Numbered from the stretch's first letter, positions 34,508-44,759 are shown. The stretch: DNA of 64,000 nt from Pseudomonas silesiensis (GCF_001661075.1 NZ_CP014870.1:1694501-1758500); one strand, 5' to 3'. Numbers and translations: made by a program. Notes: generated from the sequence alone by a model not told the origin.

Positions 34508-36343
34508 ATGAGCACGCCGCACGACACGATTACCTGGGGCATGATGCTCCGCAAGCTGCCTTCCATTGCCAAAGCCATCCCCAGGGTGGTGAAAGGCATG
34601 AAAGCTGCCAACGTCAAGGACCCGACCCAAGCCTGTGGCCTGGGCTGGAGTTTCGAGCAGGCGACCTTGCGCAATCCGGATGGCCCGGCATTGCTGCAGG
34701 GCGAAGTGGCGCTGACTTATGCACAGGTCAACCAATGGGCGAATCGCATCGCCCATCACCTGATCGCCCAAGGCATCCGCAAGGGCGATGGGGTGGCGGT
34801 GTTTATCGAGAACCGCCCGGAACTGCTGGTGACGATCCTGGCGGTGGCCAAGGTCGGCGCGATCAGCGCCTTGCTCAATACGTCGCAAACCCGCGACACC
34901 CTGGTCCACAGCCTGAACCTGGTGGCGCCCGCGGCAATCATTGTCGGCGAGGAACTGGTTCCGGCGTTTTCGGCGGTGCGCGAACGGGTGTCGATCACGC
35001 CGGCGCGCACCTGGTTTGTCGCCGATCAAGGCACCTATACCCATCCGGGCATTGCGCCCGACGGCTTCATCAACCTGATGGCGGCCAGCGTCGATGCGTG
35101 CAGTGACAACCCCGCCAGCAGCCAGCAGGTTTTTTTCGACGACCCCTGTTTCTACATCTACACCTCGGGCACCACCGGATTGCCCAAGGCCGGGGTCTTC
35201 AAGCACGGTCGCTGGATGCGCAGTTCCGCCAGCTTCGGCATGATCGCGCTGGATATGCGCCCCGAGGACGTCGTCTATTGCACCTTGCCGCTCTATCACG
35301 CCACCGGACTTTGCGTGTGCTGGGGTTCGGCGATCAGTGGCGCCTCGGGCTTTGCGATCCGCCGCAAGTTCAGCGCCAGCCAGTTCTGGAACGACGTGCG
35401 CCAGTACCGCGCGACCACCCTCGGCTACGTCGGGGAATTGTGCCGCTACCTGGTGGACCAACCGCCCGCTGTCGACGACAACCAGCACAGCGTGACGAAG
35501 ATGATCGGCAACGGCCTGCGCCCCGGTGCGTGGCGCGAATTCAAGACGCGATTCGGGGTAAGGCATATTTGCGAGCTGTACGCCGCCAGTGACGGCAACA
35601 TCGGCTTCACCAACGTGCTGAACTTCGACAACACCGTGGGTTTCTCCCTGATGTCATGGGAACTGGCGGCATACGACCACGACACCGGGTTGCCGACTCG
35701 CAACGCCAAAGGCTTCATGCGCAAGGTGGCCAAAGGCGAGCAGGGCCTGTTGCTGGCGAAGATCGACGACAAGGCACCGCTGGATGGCTACACCGATCCG
35801 CAGAAGACTGCAAAGGTCGTGCTCCAGGATGTATTCGAGAAAGGCGACCGTTACTTCAACACCGGCGACCTGATGCGCAACATCGGCTTCGGCCACGCCC
35901 AATTCGTCGATCGCCTGGGTGACACCTATCGCTGGAAGGGTGAAAACGTCTCGACCACCGAGGTCGAGAACATCCTCCTGCAGCATCCGAACATCTGCGA
36001 AGCCGTGGCTTATGGCGTGGAAATCCGCAACACCAACGGCCGCGCCGGGATGGCTGCGATCACCCCCGCCGAATCCCTGGCGACCCTGGATTTCAGCGAG
36101 CTGCTGGCCTTCGCCCGGGAGCAGATGCCGGCCTATGCCGTGCCCTTGTTCCTGCGGGTCAAAGTGAAAATGGAGACCACCGGGACCTTCAAATACCAGA
36201 AGACCCGGCTCAAGGATGAAGCCTTCGACCCCGGCAGAACCGGTGACGATCCGATTTACGCCTGGCTGCCGGGGACAGGGACCTACGTGCAGGTCACCGA
36301 GCAGTTGCTTGGGGAGATCCATGACGGCAAGTACCGTTATTGA
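34508..36343 (+). CDS. Long-chain acyl-CoA synthetase (FATP/FadD-like)
   Basis: A 611-residue AMP-forming ligase. GGGAG lies seven bases before the ATG. The P-loop-like motif YIYTSGTTGLPKAGVF, the adenylate motif YAASDGNIGFTN and the C-terminal YFNTGDLMR ... DRLGDTYRWKGENVSTTEVEN are all in place. The RWKGENV form and an overall look of FATP-type very-long-chain synthetases distinguish it from classical FadD (usually GWKGE). It activates fatty acids with ATP and CoA. It stands alone and is not next to other fad genes. Confidence 0.9.
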   Translation: MSTPHDTITWGMMLRKLPSIAKAIPRVVKGMKAANVKDPTQACGLGWSFEQATLRNPDGPALLQGEVALTYAQVNQWANRIAHHLIAQGIRKGDGVAVFIENRPELLVTILAVAKVGAISALLNTSQTRDTLVHSLNLVAPAAIIVGEELVPAFSAVRERVSITPARTWFVADQGTYTHPGIAPDGFINLMAASVDACSDNPASSQQVFFDDPCFYIYTSGTTGLPKAGVFKHGRWMRSSASFGMIALDMRPEDVVYCTLPLYHATGLCVCWGSAISGASGFAIRRKFSASQFWNDVRQYRATTLGYVGELCRYLVDQPPAVDDNQHSVTKMIGNGLRPGAWREFKTRFGVRHICELYAASDGNIGFTNVLNFDNTVGFSLMSWELAAYDHDTGLPTRNAKGFMRKVAKGEQGLLLAKIDDKAPLDGYTDPQKTAKVVLQDVFEKGDRYFNTGDLMRNIGFGHAQFVDRLGDTYRWKGENVSTTEVENILLQHPNICEAVAYGVEIRNTNGRAGMAAITPAESLATLDFSELLAFAREQMPAYAVPLFLRVKVKMETTGTFKYQKTRLKDEAFDPGRTGDDPIYAWLPGTGTYVQVTEQLLGEIHDGKYRY

Positions 36344-36439
36344 ATGTGGCTATGGCCGTCCATGAGAAAAAACAAGTGACAGCTTCGGGGCTCATCGGGA
36401 AACTGTCGGCTTTGCGAATAACCGAAAGTGGAGTCCCCG

Positions 36440-36958
36440 ATGTCAGACCAAAGCCGCCAGATGACCCCCGAAGAAGCCGCTGAATTTGCCGAACAGGTAT
36501 TCAACAAGGCGCGCGAGGGCGATGCGGCCATGATGGCTGCGCTGCTGACCAAGGGCCTGCCGCCGAACCTGCGTAACCACAAGGGCGATACCTTGTTGAT
36601 GCTGGCCGCTTACCACGGACATGTGGAGACGGTAAAAGTCCTGCTCGAGCACAAGGCCGACCCGGAAATCCGCAACGACAACGGCCAGAGCCCGATTGCC
36701 GGCGCGGCGTTCAAGGGGGACCTGGCGACGGTCACGGCGTTGGTCGAAGGCGGCGCGCAGGTTGAAGGTTCGTCCTTTGACGGGCGTACGGCGCTGATGA
36801 TGGCGGCGATGTTCAATCGCGTCGAAATCGTCGACTACCTGATCGGCAAGGGCGCCGATCCGAAGGCCAAGGACGCCAATGGCGTCACCGCGCTGGATGC
36901 GGCCAAGACCATGGGCGCGGTGGATACCACGGCGCAGCTGGAGAAATTGCTGGGCTGA
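36440..36958 (+). CDS. Ankyrin-repeat protein
   Basis: A 172-residue protein from ATG 36440, preceded by GTGGAG at a spacing of six; a GTG at 36428 is also in frame but less likely. Three to four ankyrin repeats run from about residue 40: GLPPNLRNHKGDTLLMLAAYHGHVE, PEIRNDNGQSPIAGAAFKGDLA, GSSFDGRTALMMAAMFNRVE and PKAKDANGVTALDAAKTMG. It has no signal peptide. Such small ankyrin proteins in Pseudomonas are cytosolic and some accompany catalases or effectors; no partner is evident here. Confidence 0.88.
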   Translation: MSDQSRQMTPEEAAEFAEQVFNKAREGDAAMMAALLTKGLPPNLRNHKGDTLLMLAAYHGHVETVKVLLEHKADPEIRNDNGQSPIAGAAFKGDLATVTALVEGGAQVEGSSFDGRTALMMAAMFNRVEIVDYLIGKGADPKAKDANGVTALDAAKTMGAVDTTAQLEKLLG

Positions 36959-36974
36959 TACCCGTGTGGGTAAC

Positions 36975-37006
36975 GACCTGACTTTGCTTCCCTGAAAAGT
37001 CAGGTC
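36975..37006. terminator. Bidirectional terminator hairpin
   Basis: GACCTGACTTT (36975-36985) pairs exactly with AAAGTCAGGTC (36996-37006). It lies between the ends of two convergent genes. Confidence 0.8.
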
Positions 37007-37007
37007 T

Positions 37008-38348
37008 TCAATACACCCACACCTCAACCCGCCGATTCCTGATCCGCCCCTCGTCCGCGCTATTGGCCGCCACCGGCATCTCGGCGCCAAAGCCGCGAAC
37101 CTCGCGCAGCACCACACCGCTTTTCACCAGCTCCCGGCGCACCGCCATGGCGCGCAGTTTCGACAGCAGATCGGCCCGCGCCGGATCACTCTTGGCGTCG
37201 CCAAACCCCACCAGCGTCACCTGCCGGTGGGTCTTGTCCTGCTGCCTTATATAGTCGAGCACCCTTGAGAGATCCTGTCGGGCCTTGTTGTCCAGGGTCG
37301 CACTGCCTTCTTCAAATCGAAAATTGACCGACAGCCGCTGGGCATGGCGGCTGAGCGCCTGATAACCCTCGGGCATCAGCGCATTGGGCGTGACGGCCAT
37401 GGCCTGGACGGTCTGGGCGACAAACCCGTTGGCGGCGACAATGGCCTGGCCCTGGCGGCCTTGGGCGAAGGCGACCAACGCGTGGGCCCAGGGATTGTTG
37501 CCGGTGGGGGGCAGGTAAAAGAACAGTCGACGGGACAGTGGATAGTCTTCCGTGGCGATCAGGCGGTCGAGCGGCAGCATGGCCTGGGATTGGCCGTCGG
37601 CGATGGCCACGGCTTTGGCCTGGCGCACGTAGGGCAGGCCGATGACGCCGATGCCCTGGGGATCCAGGCTCACCGCGTCGGATAATTGCTCGCTGGATTC
37701 GAAACGCTTCGCAGTGCGGCTCAGTGTTTTCCCACGACCGGCGAGGACCAGTTCGTTGAACGTGTCATGCGTGCCCGAGTGGTCATCCCGCGCATACAGA
37801 TGAATCGGCCCACCGCGACCGCCGACTGCTTCCCAGGTGCTGGCCTCGCCGCTGAAAATCTGCGCCAGTTGTTCGGTATCGAGTTGATTCAACGGGTTTT
37901 GCGGATGAAGAATGATCGCCAGGCCATCGATGGCGATCACCTGCTCGGCGCCGGGTTGTTTCAGATCGCCCAGGGATTGCAGGACTCGCCGTTCGCTGTC
38001 CTTGATCGGGCGCGAGGACGCGGCGAGATCGGTGGTGGCGGTTCTCAGGGCGGTGAAGCCGGTGCTGGACCCGTGGGCCGCGATGTCCACCACCACTCGA
38101 CGCCCTTGCACGGTTTCGCCGACCACCCGCAGTTCGTTGGCGGTGTCCCGGGCTTCGCGGTGAACCTTGAGCAGACCCTGCTCGCGCATCAAGCCTTCGA
38201 CCAGTGCCGGGCCCAGTGCGGCGCCAATCGTATTGGAACCCTGGATGCGCAGCACCGGACCCTGTTCGGGTGTCGGTAGATCACCGGCCGACACCGCCAG
38301 CGGCAGGCTCGCGCAGAGCACCCACAGGAACAACACGCGCAGCGTCAT
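37008..38348 (-). CDS. PstS-like substrate-binding domain fused to OmpA domain
   Basis: A 446-residue protein with a signal peptide (MTLRVLFLWVLCASLPLAVSAG). Residues about 30-300 are a PstS/PBP-like type 2 binding domain: RIQGSNTIGAALGPALVEGL, AAHGSSTGFTALRTATTDLAASSRPIKDSE, LAQIFSGEASTWEAVGGRGGPIHLYARDDHSGTHDTFNELVL. The C-terminal 120 residues are an OmpA/MotB peptidoglycan-binding domain (VNFRFEEGSATLDNKARQDLSRVLDYI ... LVGFGDAKSDPARADLLSKLRAMAVRREL). It is probably a periplasmic protein fixed to the cell wall that senses or traps phosphate or a similar anion. No Pst transport genes are adjacent. Confidence 0.88.
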   Translation of the reverse strand: MTLRVLFLWVLCASLPLAVSAGDLPTPEQGPVLRIQGSNTIGAALGPALVEGLMREQGLLKVHREARDTANELRVVGETVQGRRVVVDIAAHGSSTGFTALRTATTDLAASSRPIKDSERRVLQSLGDLKQPGAEQVIAIDGLAIILHPQNPLNQLDTEQLAQIFSGEASTWEAVGGRGGPIHLYARDDHSGTHDTFNELVLAGRGKTLSRTAKRFESSEQLSDAVSLDPQGIGVIGLPYVRQAKAVAIADGQSQAMLPLDRLIATEDYPLSRRLFFYLPPTGNNPWAHALVAFAQGRQGQAIVAANGFVAQTVQAMAVTPNALMPEGYQALSRHAQRLSVNFRFEEGSATLDNKARQDLSRVLDYIRQQDKTHRQVTLVGFGDAKSDPARADLLSKLRAMAVRRELVKSGVVLREVRGFGAEMPVAANSADEGRIRNRRVEVWVY

Positions 38349-38470
38349 GCCGGCACCTTATAAGATCAGGAAAGTACCGGGAGAATAAGACAGGCAGGTG
38401 ACCGAAAGATGACAGATCAATAGCTCGTCTAACGCGTAGAATTGCGCTCTGAAGCAAATCTGAGGTTGCA

Positions 38471-40834
38471 GTGGTGGATTTACAGCGGGGCTTCGTCCTG
38501 ACCCGGCATTGGCGCGACACACCGGCCGGTACGGAAGTTGAATTCTGGTTGGCGACCGATACCGGTCCACAGCGCATCCGCCTGCCTTGGCAGCCCTCGG
38601 TGGCGTTCATCCCGCAAGCTCAACGCGAGCAGGCCGAGGCGCTGTTGCAGGGTGAAAAAAACCTCGAACTGCGACCGCTGGCCCTGCAGGATTTCGAGCA
38701 TCGTCCGGTGCTCGGCCTGTATTGCCAGCAGCATGGGCAACTGATGCGCCTGGAAACCGCGCTGCGCAAGGCCGGTGTCGATATGTTCGAAGCTGACGTA
38801 CGTCCGCCGGAGCGCTACATGATGGAGCGCTTCATCACGGCGCCGGTGGTCTTTGGCGGCACGCCCGGTGCCGAAGGCCTGCTGCTGGACGCGCAGATGA
38901 AACCCGACCCGGACTACCGACCCACGCTCCGGCTGGTGTCCCTGGACATCGAAACCACCGCCCGGGGCGAGTTGTATTCCATCGCCCTGGAAGGCTGCGG
39001 CGAGCGTCAGGTCTATATGCTGGGCCCGCCCAACGGTGACCCCGGCGAGGTGGATTTCCAGCTTGAATACTGTGACTCGCGCACCCTGCTGCTGAAAAAA
39101 CTCAATGAATGGTTCGCCCGCCATGATCCCGACGCGATCATCGGCTGGAACGTCGTGCAGTTCGACCTGCGCGTACTGCACGAGCACGCCCGGCGCCTGG
39201 CGGTGCCATTGAAACTGGGGCGTGGCGGCGAGGAAATGCAGTGGCGCGAACACGGCAGCCGCAACCATTACTTCGCCTCGGCCGCCGGACGATTGATCAT
39301 CGACGGCATCGAGTCCCTGCGCTCGGCGACCTGGAGCTTCCCCTCGTTCAGCCTGGAAAACGTCGCGCAAACCCTGCTCGGCGAGGGCAAGGCGATCGAC
39401 AACCCTTACCAGCGCATGGACGAAATCAACCGCATGTTCGCCGAGGACAAACCCGCCCTGGCCCGGTACAACCTCAAGGACTGCGAACTAGTGACGCGGA
39501 TATTCGCCAAGACCGAGTTGCTGACCTTCCTCCTGGAACGGGCCAGCGTCACCGGTTTGCCGGCGGACCGCAGCGGTGGTTCGGTGGCGGCTTTCACCCA
39601 CCTGTACATGCCGCTGATGCACCGCCAGGGGTTCGTCGCGCCCAATCTCGGCAGCAAGCCCGCGCAAGCCAGCCCCGGCGGATTTGTCATGGACTCGCAA
39701 CCGGGGCTGTATGAATCGGTGCTGGTGCTGGACTACAAAAGCCTCTACCCGTCGATCATCCGCACCTTCCTCATCGACCCGGTGGGGCTGATCGAGGGCC
39801 TCAAGCATCCCGCAGACAGCGAATCGGTGCCGGGCTTTCGCGGCGCGCGTTTTTCCAGGAACCGGCATTGCCTGCCGGCGATCGTCGCCCGCGTCGCCGA
39901 AGGCCGGGAAACCGCCAAGCGCGAGCACAACGCGCCGCTGTCCCAGGCCTTGAAGATCATCATGAACGCCTTCTACGGCGTGCTCGGCTCCAGTGGCTGC
40001 CGCTTCTTCGATACGCGCCTGGCGTCGTCCATCACCCTGCGCGGTCACGAAATCATGCTGCGCACCCGCCAGTTGATCGAAGCCCAGGGCCACACGGTGA
40101 TCTACGGCGACACCGACTCGACCTTCGTCTGGCTGCGTCGCGCCCACGGCCAGCAGGAAGCGGCGCAGATCGGCCACGCCCTGGTGGACCACGTCAACCA
40201 GTGGTGGCGCGAACATGTGCGGCAGGAATATGGCCTGGAAAGTGCCCTGGAGCTGCAGTTCGAAACCCACTACAAGCGCTTCCTGATGCCGACCATCCGC
40301 GGCGCGGAGGAGGGCAGCAAGAAACGCTATGCCGGGCTGGTGACCCGCGCCGACGGCAGCGATGAAATGGTCTACAAGGGCCTGGAAACCGTGCGCACCG
40401 ACTGGTCGCCGCTGGCCCGGCAATTCCAGCAGGAGCTGTACCTGCGCATCTTCAATCGCCGGCCTTATCAGGATTACGTGCGCGACTACGTGCGCAAGAC
40501 CCTGGCCGGCGAGTTCGATGACCGGCTGATCTACCGCAAGCGCCTGCGCCGCACCCTCGACGACTACCAACGCAACGTGCCGCCCCATGTCCGCGCGGCG
40601 CGGATCGCCGACGACTACAACGACCGTCAGGGCCGGCCGCGGCAGTACCAGAACGGGGGCTGGATCAGCTACGTGATCACTGTCGCCGGGCCCGAGCCGC
40701 TGGAGATCCGCAGCGCACCCATCGATTACGACCACTACGTCAGCCGGCAATTGCAACCGGTGGCGGATGCGATCCTGCCCTTCGTCGACGATGACTTCTC
40801 AACCTTGATCGGTGGTCAATTAGGCCTGTTTTGA
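38471..40834 (+). CDS. polB: DNA polymerase II (family B)
   Basis: A 787-residue family-B polymerase. Two consecutive GTG codons at 38471 and 38474 may start it; TGAGGT is upstream. Exonuclease motifs are [11 protein letters not shown] (Exo I), NVVQFDLRV (Exo II) and YNLKDCELV (Exo III). Polymerase motifs are [12 protein letters not shown] (A), [15 protein letters not shown] (B) and [10 protein letters not shown] (C). It is a proofreading repair/translesion polymerase, usually under LexA control in E. coli. It overlaps the convergent DUF1810 gene by 15 bases. Confidence 0.97.
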   Translation: MVDLQRGFVLTRHWRDTPAGTEVEFWLATDTGPQRIRLPWQPSVAFIPQAQREQAEALLQGEKNLELRPLALQDFEHRPVLGLYCQQHGQLMRLETALRKAGVDMFEADVRPPERYMMERFITAPVVFGGTPGAEGLLLDAQMKPDPDYRPTLRLVSLDIETTARGELYSIALEGCGERQVYMLGPPNGDPGEVDFQLEYCDSRTLLLKKLNEWFARHDPDAIIGWNVVQFDLRVLHEHARRLAVPLKLGRGGEEMQWREHGSRNHYFASAAGRLIIDGIESLRSATWSFPSFSLENVAQTLLGEGKAIDNPYQRMDEINRMFAEDKPALARYNLKDCELVTRIFAKTELLTFLLERASVTGLPADRSGGSVAAFTHLYMPLMHRQGFVAPNLGSKPAQASPGGFVMDSQPGLYESVLVLDYKSLYPSIIRTFLIDPVGLIEGLKHPADSESVPGFRGARFSRNRHCLPAIVARVAEGRETAKREHNAPLSQALKIIMNAFYGVLGSSGCRFFDTRLASSITLRGHEIMLRTRQLIEAQGHTVIYGDTDSTFVWLRRAHGQQEAAQIGHALVDHVNQWWREHVRQEYGLESALELQFETHYKRFLMPTIRGAEEGSKKRYAGLVTRADGSDEMVYKGLETVRTDWSPLARQFQQELYLRIFNRRPYQDYVRDYVRKTLAGEFDDRLIYRKRLRRTLDDYQRNVPPHVRAARIADDYNDRQGRPRQYQNGGWISYVITVAGPEPLEIRSAPIDYDHYVSRQLQPVADAILPFVDDDFSTLIGGQLGLF

Positions 40835-41269
40835 GTCCATCAACGTCAACGTCCAGGCGTCAGGAATGCCGTGAAAATACTGATCCAGTGCCTGGCTGAA
40901 GAGAGAGTCTTCGGCATCGACCTGGGCGAACAGTGTCATTGAGGAGTGAAACTTGAGCTCGTCGGGATGGCCGAAAATCGCCGCAATCGGGCGCTGCTTG
41001 ATGTCCAGGACCAGTTGAGTGCAGGTACGCAGTCGAGTGCTCAGCACGGGGTGCTCGAGGAAAGCCACGGCTTCTGCTGTGGATCGAATCGCGAAGTGAC
41101 GGGACTTCTCACTGTCGCCAAGTCCGGTGAATTGCGGAAAGATGAACCACATCCAGTGGCTGCGCTTGTGGCCATCACTGAGCTCATCCTGAACCTGGTC
41201 GAACACCGGGTCCTGCGCCTGAATGAAGCGTTTGAGGTCGAACCTGTCGAGTGGATCGGTGCTTCTCAT
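40820..41269 (-). CDS. DUF1810 domain protein
   Basis: A 149-residue protein from ATG 41269 ([25 protein letters not shown]). [42 protein letters not shown] is the DUF1810 core, also known as YfiP/calpastatin-like in other bacteria. Function is unknown. Its 3' end overlaps the 3' end of polB on the other strand by 15 bases. A start six codons upstream is also open. Confidence 0.88.
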   Translation of the reverse strand: MRSTDPLDRFDLKRFIQAQDPVFDQVQDELSDGHKRSHWMWFIFPQFTGLGDSEKSRHFAIRSTAEAVAFLEHPVLSTRLRTCTQLVLDIKQRPIAAIFGHPDELKFHSSMTLFAQVDAEDSLFSQALDQYFHGIPDAWTLTLMDSKQA

Positions 41270-41299
41270 GCGCAAACCCTCTGACAAAACCGCGATGGC

Positions 41300-42121
41300 T
41301 CAGACCATGGCCAACCGTTGCTTTCGTTGTGGCGCGTGAAACGCATGGTCCAGCGCCTCCAGATCCCCGGCTTCAAGCTGCAATCGCGCGGCTTGCGCAT
41401 TCAATTGCACGTGTTCGGGGCTGACCGCCTTGGGGATGGCGATCACACCGTCCTGCCGCAGAATCCATGCCAGCGCGACCTGGGCCGGCGTCGCGTCGTG
41501 ACGGGCGGCAACGTGCATGAGCGCCGGGTGGGCCAGCATCTCCCCACCCTGGCCGATTGGACAGTAGGCCATGACTGGCAGGCGATGCTGCTGGCACCAG
41601 GGCAGCAGATCGAATTCTATGCCGCGTTCTTCCAGATTGTAGAGCACCTGGTTAGTGGCGCAGGCCGGCGCGGACAATTCGTGCAGGTCATCCAGGTCGA
41701 AATTGGACACGCCCCAGCGGCCGATCTTGCCGGCTTCGCGCAGGCGCTCGAACGCTGCGACGGTTTCCTCCAGGGGATACTGGCCACGCCAGTGCAACAG
41801 GTACACATCAATGTAGTCGGTACCCAGCCGTTGCAGACTGCGCTCGCACGCCTGGGGGATGCCGTCGCGGCTGGCGTTGTGCGGGTACACCTTGCTGACC
41901 AGAAACACCTGGTCGCGCCTGCCCGCGATGGCTTCACCCACCACTTGCTCGGCACCGCCTTCGCCGTACATTTCAGCGGTGTCGATCAGGGTCATGCCCA
42001 ACTCGATACCCTGGCGCAACGCCGCCACCTCCTGGCTGCGCCGTGAAGGATCCTCCCCCATGCGCCAGGTGCCCTGGCCGATGACCGGTACGTTGATGCC
42101 TGCCAGATCAAGGGTGCGCAT
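41300..42121 (-). CDS. Aldo/keto reductase
   Basis: A 273-residue protein from ATG 42121 ([24 protein letters not shown]). It has the AKR tetrad: Asp and Tyr in [11 protein letters not shown], Lys in VFLVSKVYP and His in VYLLHWRG. The C-terminal [17 protein letters not shown] binds NADPH. It reduces aldehydes or ketones; the substrate is unknown. AKRs that start MRTLDLAG and lack a partner gene are common in Pseudomonas. Confidence 0.92.
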   Translation of the reverse strand: MRTLDLAGINVPVIGQGTWRMGEDPSRRSQEVAALRQGIELGMTLIDTAEMYGEGGAEQVVGEAIAGRRDQVFLVSKVYPHNASRDGIPQACERSLQRLGTDYIDVYLLHWRGQYPLEETVAAFERLREAGKIGRWGVSNFDLDDLHELSAPACATNQVLYNLEERGIEFDLLPWCQQHRLPVMAYCPIGQGGEMLAHPALMHVAARHDATPAQVALAWILRQDGVIAIPKAVSPEHVQLNAQAARLQLEAGDLEALDHAFHAPQRKQRLAMV

Positions 42122-42221
42122 GCACATCTCCTTTTTTCGATCGATGGGTACTCTTCGGTTGGCAGCACAATACCCCAGTGGTTCCATCCAAAACCCAAAT
42201 ATCCGGTCACACCGCCGCCCC

Positions 42222-42246
42222 CTGTAGGAGCTAGCTTGCTAGCGAA
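42222..42246. repeat. Single REP-like element
   Basis: CTGTAGGAGCTAGCTTGCTAG, a single short palindromic copy in the gap between the aldo/keto reductase and the lipoprotein gene. Confidence 0.7.
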
Positions 42247-42462
42247 AAACGTAAACGATAACGCGCCCTGTCAGAAAAAACGCCTTCAACATGGGCGCCA
42301 CCCAACCCTGCAATCTCTTGCTCCACCCAGCACTTACAGACCACCGGTACTGCACTTTTCCCCGTTTCCCGGTTCTATCCCATGGCCAGCCTGCGGCGAT
42401 CCCCACCGCAAGCCCATGTCCAAGTTCAAACACCCATGGTTCGAGTGTTACCCCTCATCACG

Positions 42463-43185
42463 ATGCACACCCGCCGTTACAGCCTGCTGCTGGCCTGTTT
42501 GTCGACGCTCTGCTTCACCGGATGCACCCAGCAACAGGGCGGCGACATCATCGACCAGTTCCGCCAAGGCAAACCCCAGGAATTCCTCCAGACCAGTGTC
42601 GACCGCATGGCCACCCTGGCGATGCGCGACAACCTCGACAGTCTCTACTTGCTCATGAGCAAGCTCTACCTGCGCAACCCCGAGGAGTTGAAAAAGTCCG
42701 GCTTCCTCGACGCCCGCACCGCCGGGCAGCAAGTGCGCATGGCCATCGAAATGCAACAGCCGCTGCCGACCCTGGGCGGCAAAAAAGACCTGGCGGCCCT
42801 GAGCTTCGCCATGAGCCCGGAATTCCTCGGCGACCGGGTCGGCGCCTTCATCTACGCCATCGGCAGCATGCTGGTCACCGCCCACGGCAATCGTCTCGAG
42901 TTCTACATGACCGATGCGATCAACCCGACCTTCGTCAACAACGCCGCGCGCAACATCGAGAAAGCCACCTGGATCCTCAGCCAGCGGCAGACCAAGCAGG
43001 GCGAGCCCTTGCTGTTTTCCAACGAGATCTCGGAGGAGGGCAGCAACCTGAGTTTTGCCGTGGAATTCGGCAAGATCGTCGCGCGCCTTGACCTGCTGAC
43101 GCAGATGCTCGATGAGCGCTACCGGCGGATCGGCCTGAATTACGCCCAGAGCCTGCTGTTCCTCAATTTCCTGCCCGTGCAATAA
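42463..43185 (+). CDS. Putative lipoprotein, unknown function
   Basis: About 240 residues from ATG 42463 (MHTRRYSLLLACLSTLCFTGCTQQQGG). The basic start, hydrophobic core and cysteine in CFTGC resemble a lipoprotein signal; the residues before the Cys are not a perfect lipobox. The mature part (DIIDQFRQGKPQEFLQTSVDRMATLAMRDNLDSLYLLMSKLYLRNP) is helical and conserved among pseudomonads, with no family I recognise. The frame is open 27 codons upstream but without conservation. Confidence 0.75.
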   Translation: MHTRRYSLLLACLSTLCFTGCTQQQGGDIIDQFRQGKPQEFLQTSVDRMATLAMRDNLDSLYLLMSKLYLRNPEELKKSGFLDARTAGQQVRMAIEMQQPLPTLGGKKDLAALSFAMSPEFLGDRVGAFIYAIGSMLVTAHGNRLEFYMTDAINPTFVNNAARNIEKATWILSQRQTKQGEPLLFSNEISEEGSNLSFAVEFGKIVARLDLLTQMLDERYRRIGLNYAQSLLFLNFLPVQ

Positions 43186-43227
43186 ATCTGGCGACCTGCA
43201 CCCGATCCCACAAACGCCTCATCCCCC

Positions 43228-43345
43228 TGTAGGAGCGAGCTTGCTCCGGGCGGCGTTCCGACGATGGACGTCAACGATAACGCGTCCTTTCAGGGTGCAC
43301 GCGCTGTCCTTGCGTTTTTCGCGAGCGAGCTCGCTCCTACATACG
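43228..43345. repeat. REP cluster
   Basis: TGTAGGAGCGAGCTTGCTCC at about 43229, followed by an inverted CGCGAGCGAGCTCGCTCCTAC at about 43320-43340. Confidence 0.8.
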
Positions 43346-43468
43346 ATGGACGTCAACGGTAACGCGCTACTCCTGAATGAACGCATATCCCTTCAGACCT
43401 ACCCCGCGGTGTGCGGCGATCCGGAGAAGGGGATAAGCGTACTAAGGCATAACGATAGACCGCATCGA

Positions 43469-43482
43469 TATAACTGGTTATA
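43469..43482. promoter_or_regulatory. Perfect dyad TATAACTGGTTATA upstream of the TauE/SafE gene
   Basis: Six-base arms TATAAC and GTTATA with a two-base centre, about 57-70 bases before the start. AT-rich sites of this sort with a following TTATAAGAAAAA tract resemble CysB-activated sulfur promoters, which would fit a sulfite/sulfonate exporter gene, but this is inference. Confidence 0.4.
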
Positions 43483-43538
43483 AGAAAAATCGCTATGCTG
43501 CGGACCAGTTTTCTAATGCGATTTTTGTGGGCGTGTTA

Positions 43539-44324
43539 ATGGAATTCGTTAACTTCGGGTTGGTGGTCGCGGGTTTGGTGGTGGGTTTCATCGTCGGCAT
43601 GACCGGCGTGGGCGGCGGCTCATTGATGACGCCGATCCTGCTGTGGTTCGGCGTCAATCCGGCGACGGCGGTGGGCACGGATCTCCTGTACGCCGCCATC
43701 ACCAAATCCAGCGGCGTTCTGGTTCATAAAAAGAACAACAACATCGACTGGTCAATCACCGGCTGGCTGACCCTCGGCAGTGTGCCGGCGGTGCTGATGA
43801 CGTTGTGGTTCCTGAGCACCCTGCAGACATCCCCCGATGCCATGAACGCCGTGATCAAACAGGCCTTGGGCTTTGTCCTGTTTGCCACCGCGCTGGCGAT
43901 TTTCTTCAAGAAACGCTTGCTCGATTTCGCCCACAAACGCGCGGGCGGCAACTACAACCCCAGTGGCCCACGCCTGAACGGGCTGACCGTGCTGACTGGC
44001 CTGGTGCTCGGCACCATGGTCGCCCTGACCTCCATCGGTGCTGGCGCCCTGGGAACCGTGGCCCTGTTCATTCTTTATCCAATGCTGCCAACCCGCCGCC
44101 TGGTGGGCACGGAAATCGCCCACGCCGTACCCCTGACCCTGGTCGCCGGCCTCGGTCACGCGAGCATGGGCAACATGGATTGGCACGTACTGGGCTACTT
44201 GCTGGTCGGTTCGCTGCCGGGCATTTACCTGGGCAGTCACCTGACTGGCCGCATCTCCGACGAAATGTTGCGTCCTTGCCTGGCCACGATGCTGGCGCTG
44301 ATCGGCTACAAACTGGCGTTCTGA
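43539..44324 (+). CDS. TauE/SafE family sulfite exporter
   Basis: A 261-residue inner-membrane protein, start at ATG 43539 (MEFVNFGLVVAGLVVGFIVGMTGVGGGSLMTPILLWFGVNP), with a GTG four codons earlier also possible. Eight or so hydrophobic helices and the two GxGGGSL...P / TSIGAGALGTVALFILYP motifs are those of TauE/SafE carriers. They export sulfite or sulfonate-derived anions. No tau, ssu or cys genes are next to it in this window. Confidence 0.92.
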   Translation: MEFVNFGLVVAGLVVGFIVGMTGVGGGSLMTPILLWFGVNPATAVGTDLLYAAITKSSGVLVHKKNNNIDWSITGWLTLGSVPAVLMTLWFLSTLQTSPDAMNAVIKQALGFVLFATALAIFFKKRLLDFAHKRAGGNYNPSGPRLNGLTVLTGLVLGTMVALTSIGAGALGTVALFILYPMLPTRRLVGTEIAHAVPLTLVAGLGHASMGNMDWHVLGYLLVGSLPGIYLGSHLTGRISDEMLRPCLATMLALIGYKLAF

Positions 44325-44343
44325 TCTGCGCCGCAGGGCTCAA

Positions 44344-44712
44344 TCACTCACGGGTGAAAATCTCCAGCAGGTGCCCGTCCGGGTCATCGAAGTAGACCCG
44401 CCGGCCACCACCGTAGTCATTGATTTCGTCCAGTCGCTGCTTGCCGGGATCAGCCCACCAGGGTTGCTTTCGCGCTTGCAGACGGGCGAAGGCCGCATCG
44501 AACTCATCGTCCCCAAGCAAAAACGCATAGTGCTGAGAGGCGATCGGCGGGTCGTTGTTATAGAAATCCAGCGACACGCCGTTGTCGAGCTTGACGACCA
44601 GCATCGGCCCGAAGGGCTCGGGGCCGGGCAGACCGAGGATGTCTGTGAGGTAATTGGCCGAGGTCTGCTTGTCACGGCACCAGACGATGGTGTGGTTCAG
44701 CTGAGCGCTCAT
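44344..44712 (-). CDS. VOC family protein (glyoxalase/dioxygenase fold)
   Basis: A 122-residue single-domain VOC protein: LNHTIVWCRDKQTSANYLTDILGLP, VKLDNGVSLDFYN, QHYAFLLGDDEFDAAFARL and GGRRVYFDDPDGHLLEIFT. The His of HTIVWC, the His of QHYAF and the Glu of LLEIFT are in metal-ligand positions, so the fold is intact. Substrate unknown. Confidence 0.88.
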   Translation of the reverse strand: MSAQLNHTIVWCRDKQTSANYLTDILGLPGPEPFGPMLVVKLDNGVSLDFYNNDPPIASQHYAFLLGDDEFDAAFARLQARKQPWWADPGKQRLDEINDYGGGRRVYFDDPDGHLLEIFTRE

Positions 44713-44759
44713 GGCAGGGGGCCTCCTTCAATCTCTACCATGAGTTAAGCACTGTTGCT

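Noticed and set aside
39488..40756. Antisense frame of about 420 codons over polB
   Set aside because: No recognisable domain, and all polymerase and exonuclease motifs are on the plus strand.
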